From contig JADHUZ010000084.1 in assembly GCA_016784265.1 (NCBI GenBank), positions 1-6,272 of the forward strand: a DNA stretch of 6,272 nt. The letters run 5' to 3'. A model generated the notes under the pieces. That model was given only the letters and a program-made list of their open reading frames with translations, was not told the origin of the DNA and searched no databases. This DNA comes from Fidelibacterota bacterium. GTDB taxonomy: Bacteria; Fidelibacterota; BS150m-G59. Of this stretch, positions 1 to 5,781 are shown in pieces. The translations under genes were made by a program, and so were the position numbers. Position 1 is the stretch's first letter; each line of letters starts with the position of its first letter.

Positions 1-411
1 GCCATCCAGAAAAATTGCACCAGCGATGGATTCAAAAAGTTCGGAGAGTAAAGCGGGTTCGTTGTTTGAATTTTTCGAAATCAGAAATTGTTTGAAACCG
101 TTTTTTGTAGCAATTGTTGCAAGATGTTTTCGATTGACCAGTCTCGAACGAAATTTTGTCAATTCGCCTTCGGTGGCACGAGGAAATTTTTTATACAAAT
201 ATTCTGAAACGAGCAGTTGGACAACAGCATCTCCCAAATATTCCAATCGTTCGTATGTATTTTGCCTATTTTGCTTGCGAACAGATTTGTGGGTAATGGC
301 ATCTTTGGCTAAAGATTGATTTGAGAATTGATATCGAATTTTTAATTGTAGAAAATCAATTGGTTGCTTTTCGTCGCGGAAAAAGTTTAGGATTCGATTC
401 CAGAAACTCAA
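1..411 (-). CDS. rnc: Ribonuclease III, N-terminal part (cut by window edge)
   Basis: Double-strand-specific endoribonuclease that processes rRNA precursors and structured mRNAs in the cytoplasm. Only 137 codons are present; the end of the catalytic domain and the C-terminal dsRNA-binding domain lie beyond position 1. The family signature is seen at residues 54-62 (ERLEYLGDA), giving metal ligands Glu54, Glu57 and Asp61, followed by a typical EGELTKFRS segment (81-89) and a second metal-binding helix at 123-131 (SELFESIAG) with Glu127. Where most RNases III have Asp three residues before this Glu, this protein has Glu124. The start is inferred as TTG at 411: it overlaps the fabF stop as TTGA, an in-frame TAA lies two codons upstream, and no ATG or GTG occurs before the conserved domain. 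There is no clear Shine-Dalgarno, so translation is probably coupled to fabF. The family is certain; the start is likely. Confidence 0.95.
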   Translation of the reverse strand, partial: MSFWNRILNFFRDEKQPIDFLQLKIRYQFSNQSLAKDAITHKSVRKQNRQNTYERLEYLGDAVVQLLVSEYLYKKFPRATEGELTKFRSRLVNRKHLATIATKNGFKQFLISKNSNNEPALLSELFESIAGAIFLDG

Positions 412-1652
412 AACTTATTTGTCAGTTTTTTTACGATTACGCATGCATTATGCCCGCCGAAACCGAAAGTATTTGACATGGCATAATGCAACGGCTTCGA
501 TTTTGCGATGTTCGGTGTGTAATCGAGATTGCACTCCGGATCCGGATTTTCGTAATTGATTGTCGGCGGAATGAGATTATGTTGCACTGTCATCGCCGAA
601 GCGATAAATTCGATTCCGCCAGCCGCACCGAGCAGATGTCCAGTCATCGATTTGGTCGAACTGATAGAAATATGCATCGCATGGCGTTTAAACATATTTT
701 TGATAGCAGTAGTTTCGATTTTATCGTTAAATGGTGTCGAAGTGCCGTGTGCGTTGATGTATCCAATTTCTTCCGGTGCAATCCCTGCATCACGAATTGC
801 GGCATTCATTGCAATCGTTGCGCCGGCACCGTCCAGTGAAGGTGCTGTAATGTGATAGGCATCTGCTGAAAATCCGATTCCAGCAATTTCCGCTAAAATC
901 GTTGCGCCGCGCTGAATTGCGTGTTCATATTCTTCCAAAATGACAATTCCTGCGCCTTCTCCGATGACGAATCCATCTCGTTGCGCATCAAACGGTCTGG
1001 AAACTTCTTCCGGTTTTCGCTGAGAATGGGAGAGCGCTTTCATATTGGTAAATCCAGCCACGGACATTGGGCTAATGGATGCTTCTGCGCCGCCTGACAC
1101 GATAATATCTGCATCGCCGTATTGAATTAAACGGAATGCTGTGCCGATGGCATGTGTTGCTGTCGCACACGCAGAAGTAACGGAAAAATTCGGTCCTTTT
1201 AGCCCATGCTGAATTGAGATATGTCCCGATGCGATATCCGAAATCATCATCGGGATAAAATACGGTGAGACTCGACGGGGACCGCGATTGATAAGCCTGT
1301 TGTGTTGATTTTCAAAAGTTTGGATTCCTCCAATCCCTGAGCCGACCACAACTCCAACTCTCGATTTATCAATCGAATCGTCAATTTTTGCTTGCTCGAT
1401 CGCCTCATTTGCGGCAACGATAGCAAATTGAGAAAACCGATCGAGTTTGTTGGATTCCATCGGTTTGAAATAATTTGCCGGATCGAAATCCGAACATTCG
1501 GCAGCAATTTTTACGGAAAATTCAGAAGAATCAAACTGCGCAATCGGACCAACGCCGCTTACGCCATTTATCAAGGAATTCCAAAAAATTTCCGTGGTTA
1601 TACCCACAGGAGAAACAACACCAGTCCCCGTGATGACTACCCGCTTTTTCAT
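408..1652 (-). CDS. fabF: Beta-ketoacyl-ACP synthase II
   Basis: Condenses malonyl-ACP with a growing acyl-ACP, releasing CO2, in each elongation round of type II fatty acid synthesis in the cytoplasm. The 414-residue length is normal for FabF. The thiolase-fold Cys-His-His triad is visible: Cys162 in TSACATATHA, His302 in NAHGTSTPFND and His339 in KSMTGHLLGAAGG, with conserved Lys334, almost the same numbering as the E. coli enzyme (163/303/340). The C-terminal GFGGHN loop (397-402) and the start [15 protein letters not shown] are typical. The Cys-His-His set and gene position after acpP separate it from FabH. FabF and FabB are hard to tell apart by eye, but this context and length favour FabF. 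The ATG shares one base with the acpP stop (TAATG). The only purine run (CAGGGA) is very close to the ATG, so coupling to acpP is likely. No anomaly is seen. Confidence 0.97.
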   Translation of the reverse strand: MKKRVVITGTGVVSPVGITTEIFWNSLINGVSGVGPIAQFDSSEFSVKIAAECSDFDPANYFKPMESNKLDRFSQFAIVAANEAIEQAKIDDSIDKSRVGVVVGSGIGGIQTFENQHNRLINRGPRRVSPYFIPMMISDIASGHISIQHGLKGPNFSVTSACATATHAIGTAFRLIQYGDADIIVSGGAEASISPMSVAGFTNMKALSHSQRKPEEVSRPFDAQRDGFVIGEGAGIVILEEYEHAIQRGATILAEIAGIGFSADAYHITAPSLDGAGATIAMNAAIRDAGIAPEEIGYINAHGTSTPFNDKIETTAIKNMFKRHAMHISISSTKSMTGHLLGAAGGIEFIASAMTVQHNLIPPTINYENPDPECNLDYTPNIAKSKPLHYAMSNTFGFGGHNACVIVKKLTNKF

Positions 1653-1888
1653 TATCCCTGCGTTTTTTCTTCGACATACTTAACGACATCGCCAACGGTT
1701 TTCAAATTGTCCTCGTCACCGGCGGGTACTTCAATTTTGAATTCCTCTTCCAGTTCGACGATCAATTCGTAAACGCCAAGTGAGTCGGTTCCAAGATCTT
1801 CAATAAATTTGGCTTCTGGTGTAATCTTTGATTCTTCGATTCCCAGTTTGTCCATGATGATCTCTTTGACTTTTTCGAACGTATTCAT
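1652..1888 (-). CDS. acpP: Acyl carrier protein
   Basis: Small acidic protein of 78 residues that carries acyl chains as thioesters on a 4'-phosphopantetheine arm and shuttles them between FabD, FabH, FabG, FabF and PlsX. The attachment serine is Ser36 in the motif GTDSL (33-37), after FIEDL and before the acidic recognition helix [10 protein letters not shown] (41-50). Length, acidity and position between fabG and fabF are all typical. The unusual feature is the sequence just after the serine: DSLGVYEL, where most ACPs read DSLDTVEL or close to it, so the acidic residue at position 38 is replaced by glycine and position 40 is tyrosine. It has the clearest Shine-Dalgarno of the operon, in a 21-nt gap after fabG, fitting the high ACP output cells need. 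The missing holo-ACP synthase (AcpS) must be encoded elsewhere. Confidence 0.97.
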   Translation of the reverse strand: MNTFEKVKEIIMDKLGIEESKITPEAKFIEDLGTDSLGVYELIVELEEEFKIEVPAGDEDNLKTVGDVVKYVEEKTQG

Positions 1889-1894
1889 GTTTTT

Positions 1895-1900
1895 CTCCTT
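1895..1900 (-). promoter_or_regulatory. Strong ribosome binding site of acpP
   Basis: The minus strand reads AAGGAG, six bases before the acpP ATG, inside an A-rich unstructured leader. It lies in the only clear non-overlapping gap between genes in the fab part of the operon (1889-1909). Good spacing and an A-rich context suggest efficient, independent initiation for acpP, while most neighbours rely on overlap and coupling. This is inference from sequence. Confidence 0.8.
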
Positions 1901-1909
1901 TTTTTTGAT

Positions 1910-2644
1910 TTACATGACCATACCACCGTCAACGCAAATCGTTTGTCCGGTGATATATTCTGCTTCTTTGGTTGTTAAAAATTTTATAATTCCGCACAAA
2001 TCCGAAGGATTTCCCAGTCGGCGCATCGGAATTTGATTCAATAATGTTTTCTTCACATTGTCTGTAAGTTTTTCTGTCATATCGGTTTGGATGTATCCCG
2101 GTGCAATTGCATTAACCGTGATATTGCGAGATGCTAATTCTTTTGCCGCTGATTTTGTCAAACCGATTAAACCAGATTTGCTCGCGGCATAATTTGATTG
2201 TCCAGCATTTCCGATAATTCCAATCACTGACGTGATATTGATAATCCGCCCAAATCTCTGGCGCAACATGATTTTGGAAACAGATTGTGTCATCAAAAAT
2301 GCACTACGCAAATTAATATTGATAACAGAGTCCCATTCGTCGATTTTCATACGGAGAATCAAATTATCCCTCGTTATTCCCGCATTGTTGACGAGAATGT
2401 CAATCCGTCCAAATTGATCCATAACTTGTGTGATCATACGATTAATTTCATTTTCGTCGGAAACATCGCATTTGAGCGCTAAAATGCGGTTTGGATCGAA
2501 TTGTTTCGTGACTTCAGCAAGTAATTCTTTATTGATATCGCAAATTACAATTTTTGCACCATCCTTGTAAAATGATTTGGCAATTTCCAAGCCGATTCCA
2601 CGTGCAGAGCCAGTAATTAGCGCAACTTGATTTGTTTTATTCAT
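1910..2644 (-). CDS. fabG: 3-oxoacyl-ACP reductase
   Basis: Short-chain dehydrogenase/reductase that reduces beta-ketoacyl-ACP to beta-hydroxyacyl-ACP, the first reduction of each elongation cycle. Length is 244 residues, as in E. coli FabG. Visible motifs in order: cofactor loop TGSARGIG (11-18), NNAG (86-89), Asn111 in NINL, Ser139 in NITSV, Tyr152 and Lys156 in YAASK, the PGYIQTDM segment (182-189) and a C-terminal VDGGMVM. The Asn-Ser-Tyr-Lys tetrad is complete. The second strand ends in Asp36 (VICDIN), a position that in this superfamily usually favours NADH, although Arg15 in the glycine loop points the other way. The ATG overlaps the end of fabD by 8 nt and has CGGAG six bases upstream. 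Its place between fabD and acpP makes a fatty-acid role far more likely than another SDR activity. Confidence 0.96.
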   Translation of the reverse strand: MNKTNQVALITGSARGIGLEIAKSFYKDGAKIVICDINKELLAEVTKQFDPNRILALKCDVSDENEINRMITQVMDQFGRIDILVNNAGITRDNLILRMKIDEWDSVININLRSAFLMTQSVSKIMLRQRFGRIINITSVIGIIGNAGQSNYAASKSGLIGLTKSAAKELASRNITVNAIAPGYIQTDMTEKLTDNVKKTLLNQIPMRRLGNPSDLCGIIKFLTTKEAEYITGQTICVDGGMVM

Positions 2645-3575
2645 GAAATGCTCCGTTGTTCAAATCATCTGCATTAGAAAATCCAAAAATTTTATCAGCG
2701 CCTGGCAGGGCTTGTCTGGCTAATCCTTGCAATACTTTTCCAACACCAACCTCACAAAATTGGTTGATTCCATCGGATGACATTTTATTTAGCAACTGAA
2801 ACCATAGCACTGGGGAAAGCAATTGCTTTGCCAATAGTTTTTGGATACGTTTAGGATTTGTTTCTTTTTTGCCTGTAACATTTGCATAAAAATCAATTTT
2901 CGGTTTTTCAAAATTGAATTTTGAAAGATATTCATCAAATTCAGCATGTGCGGGTTCCATCAAAAGAGAATGAAAAGCACCGCCGACGGCGAGTTCGATT
3001 GCGCGCCTTGCTCCAGCCATACGGCAGAATTCCATGCCTGTGTGAACGGCTTTGATTTCTCCCGATATTACGCATTGTATGCTTGTATTGTAGTTGGCAA
3101 TCGTTACAATGCCGTGTTGGTTTGCATCATCCAAAAGAGAATCCACTTTTTTGATGGGCAAACCGAGAATCGCCGCCATGGTTCCTGGATTTTCTTTTCC
3201 AGCCATTTGCATACATTCAGCACGTTTTTTGACAATTTTGAGTCCATCTTCAAAACTAAATACGCCAGATGAATACAGTGCTGTAAATTCGCCCAAACTA
3301 TGTCCAGCAACTGCATCTGGTCTGAATCCATTCTCGACTAAAATATCATGAATAATAGCGCTGACGACGAATAAAGATGGTTGAGTATTTATGGTTTGCG
3401 TCAATTTATCCAAAGGACCTTCAAAGCAAATTTTTCGTAGTGGCTTACTGAGAATTTCTTCCGCTTCCACGAAGCGCTGTTTTGCAATTTCATATTTGGA
3501 ATAAATTCCTTTGCCCATTCCGACGGATTGTGATCCTTGTCCGGGAAAAAGAAATGCAATTTTCATTTGTTCCAT
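2637..3575 (-). CDS. fabD: Malonyl-CoA:ACP transacylase
   Basis: Transfers the malonyl group from CoA to ACP, supplying the extender unit for FabH and FabF. The 312-residue length and alpha/beta hydrolase-like acyltransferase motifs fit the family: FPGQGSQSVGMG (10-21) with Gln13, the nucleophile elbow GHSLGE (91-96) with Ser93, Arg118 (binds the malonyl carboxylate), His202 in GGAFHS and Gln251 in AKQLLSPVLW. These match E. coli Gln11, Ser92, Arg117, His201 and Gln250 with a shift of one or two. Two starts are possible: ATG at 3575, placed 11 bases after GGAGGT, or ATG at 3566, which overlaps the fabH stop as ATGA and would remove three residues. The spacing of the ribosome binding site favours 3575. 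It overlaps fabH by 13 nt. Confidence 0.97.
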   Translation of the reverse strand: MEQMKIAFLFPGQGSQSVGMGKGIYSKYEIAKQRFVEAEEILSKPLRKICFEGPLDKLTQTINTQPSLFVVSAIIHDILVENGFRPDAVAGHSLGEFTALYSSGVFSFEDGLKIVKKRAECMQMAGKENPGTMAAILGLPIKKVDSLLDDANQHGIVTIANYNTSIQCVISGEIKAVHTGMEFCRMAGARRAIELAVGGAFHSLLMEPAHAEFDEYLSKFNFEKPKIDFYANVTGKKETNPKRIQKLLAKQLLSPVLWFQLLNKMSSDGINQFCEVGVGKVLQGLARQALPGADKIFGFSNADDLNNGAFHE

Positions 3576-4552
3576 CGAATTAAAACACCTCCACCTGTAA
3601 AACCAGCGCCGAACGCGGTCAAAATCATTGTATCACCGTGTTTGATTCTGTTTTCATCAACTGCTTCGTCCATAGCAATTGGCAATGTTGCGGCAGTATT
3701 ATTGCCATATTTATCAATGGTAACCATGACTTGTTTTTCTGTCAATCCAATTCTACTTGCGACGGCTTCCATGATTCTTGCATTTGCTTGATGCGGAATA
3801 AATAAAGTTAGTTTCTCAGCACTGATGTGATTTCTGTCCAAAAGTAATTTTGTGTAATTTGCCATACTTTTTACAGCGTGCTTGTAAACGGCTCTACCGT
3901 TTTGTTTTACATAATGTTCGCGATTGTCAACAGTCGTATGGGAAGGAGGTGAGAGGCTACCGCCAGCAGGCATCATCAATAAGTCACCTCCTGAGCCGTC
4001 AATTCTGTGCTCAAAATCAAGTATGCCGAAATTTTCGTCAATTCCTGGTTCGAGTAGAACAGCACCAGCACCGTCGCCGAATAAAATAATTGTATTTCTA
4101 TCTTCTGGATCAACGATGGAGCTCATCGTATCAGCGCCGATGATAACCACCTTTTTATGCCTTCCAGATTTAATAAATTGAGCACCGGAAATGAGCGCAA
4201 ATAAAAATCCGGAACATGCTCCAGAAAGATCAAATCCCCACGCGTTTTTTGCTCCGATTCGATTTTGCACCAAGCAGGCAGAGGCGGGAAAAAACATATC
4301 CGGTGTAACTGTGGCTAAAATAATCAAATCAATTTCTTCGGGTTGCGTTTTTGTTTTTCCTAATAATTTTCTTACCGCATGAGTCGCCATAGCAGATGTT
4401 GCTTCGCCATTTGCTACAATTCGTCTTTCTTTGATTCCTGTGCGAGTTGTAATCCATTCGTCCGATGTATCAATCATTTTTTCGAGATCCGCATTGGTTA
4501 GCCGAGTCTTGGGTAAATATTTTGCGGTGCCTGTGATATGGACAGGGATCAT
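3563..4552 (-). CDS. fabH: Beta-ketoacyl-ACP synthase III
   Basis: Starts fatty acid synthesis by condensing a short acyl-CoA primer with malonyl-ACP. The 329-residue protein shows the Cys-His-Asn triad that defines FabH: Cys113 in LSGACSGF, His254 in FIPHQANARI and Asn284 in YGNNTAA. Other family marks are the N-terminal ITGTAKYLP, DEWITTRTGI (31-40), GDGAGA (159-164) and the glycine-rich C-terminus FGAGFTGGGVL. It carries the roughly ten-residue insertion around 186-215 (DGSGGD onward) common in FabHs from many phyla and absent from E. coli. Primer preference (acetyl or branched) cannot be read by eye. The ATG overlaps the plsX stop as ATGA, with GAGAG about nine bases upstream. An internal strong Shine-Dalgarno with in-frame ATGs at residues 193-194 is described separately. 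Confidence 0.97.
   Translation of the reverse strand: MIPVHITGTAKYLPKTRLTNADLEKMIDTSDEWITTRTGIKERRIVANGEATSAMATHAVRKLLGKTKTQPEEIDLIILATVTPDMFFPASACLVQNRIGAKNAWGFDLSGACSGFLFALISGAQFIKSGRHKKVVIIGADTMSSIVDPEDRNTIILFGDGAGAVLLEPGIDENFGILDFEHRIDGSGGDLLMMPAGGSLSPPSHTTVDNREHYVKQNGRAVYKHAVKSMANYTKLLLDRNHISAEKLTLFIPHQANARIMEAVASRIGLTEKQVMVTIDKYGNNTAATLPIAMDEAVDENRIKHGDTMILTAFGAGFTGGGVLIRWNK
3587..3592 (-). promoter_or_regulatory. Ribosome binding site of fabD, inside the fabH end
   Basis: The minus strand reads GGAGGT here, within the codons for the glycine-rich FabH C-terminus (TGGGVL). It ends 11 bases before the ATG at 3575 and 20 bases before the alternative ATG at 3566, so it favours the upstream start for fabD. 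Confidence 0.65.
3944..3992 (-). repeat. 9-bp inverted repeat with internal Shine-Dalgarno in fabH
   Basis: In the mRNA sense, AGGAGGTGA (3992 to 3984) is followed after 31 bases by its exact complement TCACCTCCT (3952 to 3944). The first arm is a near-ideal Shine-Dalgarno and is followed, nine bases after GGAGGT, by in-frame ATG codons at 3976 and 3973 (FabH residues 193 and 194). The arms encode SGGD and SPP within the insertion region. A stem would hide the ribosome binding site; its flanking bases do not extend the pairing. The sequence is direct observation; any function is inference. Confidence 0.6.
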
Positions 4553-5586
4553 GCAGTTGCGCTCTCAGAATGCGTAGTTTTCGGCATTTCGTCAAGAGAT
4601 TCGCTCAATTTTGACCGAATGATACCGTTAATGTTTTCTCTGATCATTTTGCGTGCGTTGAGAATTGCATTTTTAAACGCTTTGGGAGATGATTTCCCAT
4701 GCCCAATCACGACAGTTCCATTCACGCCGAGCAAAGGAACGCCGCCATATTCTTGATAATCCAACGATTTTTGTAGTTGAGATAATGAATCTTTCATCAA
4801 CCATAAACCGGTTTTTTCAGCCAGTTTGTTGTTCATGAATTTTCCTGCTTGTGCCCGAACAAATGGAAAAATGCTACTCGCGAATTTCAGCAATAAGTTT
4901 CCAGAAAATCCATCACAAACTACGACATCCACTGCTCCGGATAGAATATCACGCCCTTCTACATTTCCAATAAACGATGGCAATTTCGATAACAATTGGT
5001 GAGCGGCAATATGCAATTGAGTGCCTTTACCTTTTTCCTCGCCGACATTTAGTAACCCAACTCGAATATTATCCAAATTAAAAAGATGAGAGTAGAATAT
5101 TTCTCCCATAATTGCAAATTGAAAAAGGTGAATCGGTCGGACTTCTAAACTGGCACCAACATCTAAAACCAAACAACCGTTTTTGGGATTTGGGAAAAAT
5201 GCTCCGATTGTCGGGCGCTTCACGTTTTTTATTCTACCAAGTGTAAAAATGGCGATAGTCATCACTGCACCAGTGTTTCCCATGCTAATAAATCCATCTG
5301 CTTTTCCGTCTTTATGAAATTGCAATCCCTTAACGATTGATGAATCCGGTTTTGTTTTTATCGCTTTGGTTGGCGAATCATACATCGAGATAACATCCGG
5401 CGCGTGAACTATTTGAATTGTCTCTGGCAAAAAAGAATATTTGTCCAACTCAGATTGAATACTTTCCTTTTCACCTACAAGAGAAATCTTCAAATCTGGT
5501 TTTTCTTGAATAGCAAGAACAGAACCGGCAACAGCAGATTGCGGTGCAAAATCGCCGCCCATTGCGTCGAGTGCTATGTGATAAAT
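4549..5586 (-). CDS. plsX: Phosphate acyltransferase PlsX, start uncertain
   Basis: Converts acyl-ACP and phosphate to acyl-phosphate, the acyl donor for PlsY, linking fatty acid to phospholipid synthesis; a peripheral membrane enzyme. About 345 residues as placed here, normal for the family. Motifs, numbered from 5586: IALDAMGGD (4-12), GFISMGNTGAVM (98-109), LDVGA (141-145), LNVGEEKGKG (179-188), IGNVEGRD (206-213), VVVCDGFSGN (221-230) and GVPLLGVNG (282-290). The first ATG (5562) is the Met inside the conserved MGGD motif and would remove the first beta strand, so the real start should lie upstream. Between it and the rpmF stop at 5602 there is no in-frame ATG, GTG or TTG; ATT at 5586 or CTG at 5598 are the candidates and neither has a clear Shine-Dalgarno. 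I chose 5586 because it gives the usual N-terminal length. Product certain, start not. Confidence 0.93.
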   Translation of the reverse strand: MYHIALDAMGGDFAPQSAVAGSVLAIQEKPDLKISLVGEKESIQSELDKYSFLPETIQIVHAPDVISMYDSPTKAIKTKPDSSIVKGLQFHKDGKADGFISMGNTGAVMTIAIFTLGRIKNVKRPTIGAFFPNPKNGCLVLDVGASLEVRPIHLFQFAIMGEIFYSHLFNLDNIRVGLLNVGEEKGKGTQLHIAAHQLLSKLPSFIGNVEGRDILSGAVDVVVCDGFSGNLLLKFASSIFPFVRAQAGKFMNNKLAEKTGLWLMKDSLSQLQKSLDYQEYGGVPLLGVNGTVVIGHGKSSPKAFKNAILNARKMIRENINGIIRSKLSESLDEMPKTTHSESATA

Positions 5587-5601
5587 CGAATTGACCAGAC
5601 T

Positions 5602-5781
5602 TTAATCTGTAGTTGTGATGACTTGTTTGCCGCGATAATATCCGCAATTCGGACATACGCGGTGTGGCATCTTTGGTTGTCCGCAGTGACTGCAATTAGC
5701 AGTATTCGGAGAAGTTAATTTCCAATTTGCTCGGCGACGATCTCTACGAGCTTTTGATGTTTTCCTTTTAGGATGAGCCAT
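5602..5781 (-). CDS. rpmF: Large-subunit ribosomal protein L32 (zinc form)
   Basis: Component of the 50S ribosomal subunit, 59 residues. The protein begins MAHPKRKTSKARRDRRRANW, the typical basic L32 N-terminus, followed by a zinc ribbon: Cys30 and Cys33 (CSHC), then Cys43 and Cys46 (CPNC), and ends GYYRGKQVITTTD. All four cysteines are present, so this is the zinc-binding form, not the cysteine-free paralogue some bacteria make under zinc limitation. The ATG overlaps the end of the upstream yceD gene by 14 nt, in another frame, with GAGGAG ten bases ahead inside yceD codons. The TAA at 5602-5604 is in the same frame as plsX. Linkage to yceD and plsX is a very common bacterial arrangement and supports the call. 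Confidence 0.97.
   Translation of the reverse strand: MAHPKRKTSKARRDRRRANWKLTSPNTANCSHCGQPKMPHRVCPNCGYYRGKQVITTTD

Noticed and set aside
26..319. Plus-strand open frame of 97 codons
   Set aside because: It lies wholly antisense to rnc, whose reading frame carries the RNase III signature; the plus-strand product shows no recognisable motif.
1392..1772. Plus-strand open frame of 126 codons across the fabF/acpP junction
   Set aside because: Antisense to two certain genes, with a low-complexity serine-rich end produced by the complement of acidic ACP codons; no motif.
1889..1909. Possible transcription terminator in the fabG/acpP gap
   Set aside because: The A-rich run on the sense strand has no GC-rich stem before it and is the wrong base for a U-tract; it is a ribosome binding leader.
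3944..3953. AGGAGGTGA on the plus strand, looking like a ribosome binding site for an antisense gene
   Set aside because: No plus-strand ORF with a suitable start and family features follows; it is better explained as the complement of the fabH arm TCACCTCCT.
5602..5604. Possible L32-PlsX fusion by stop codon readthrough
   Set aside because: The two genes share a frame across one TAA, but TAA is an efficient stop, no recoding structure is visible, and L32 has a normal C-terminus.
5471..5695. Minus-strand open frame of 74 codons between rpmF and plsX
   Set aside because: It is a different frame overlapping the real rpmF and the conserved start of plsX; its arginine-rich product has no family features.
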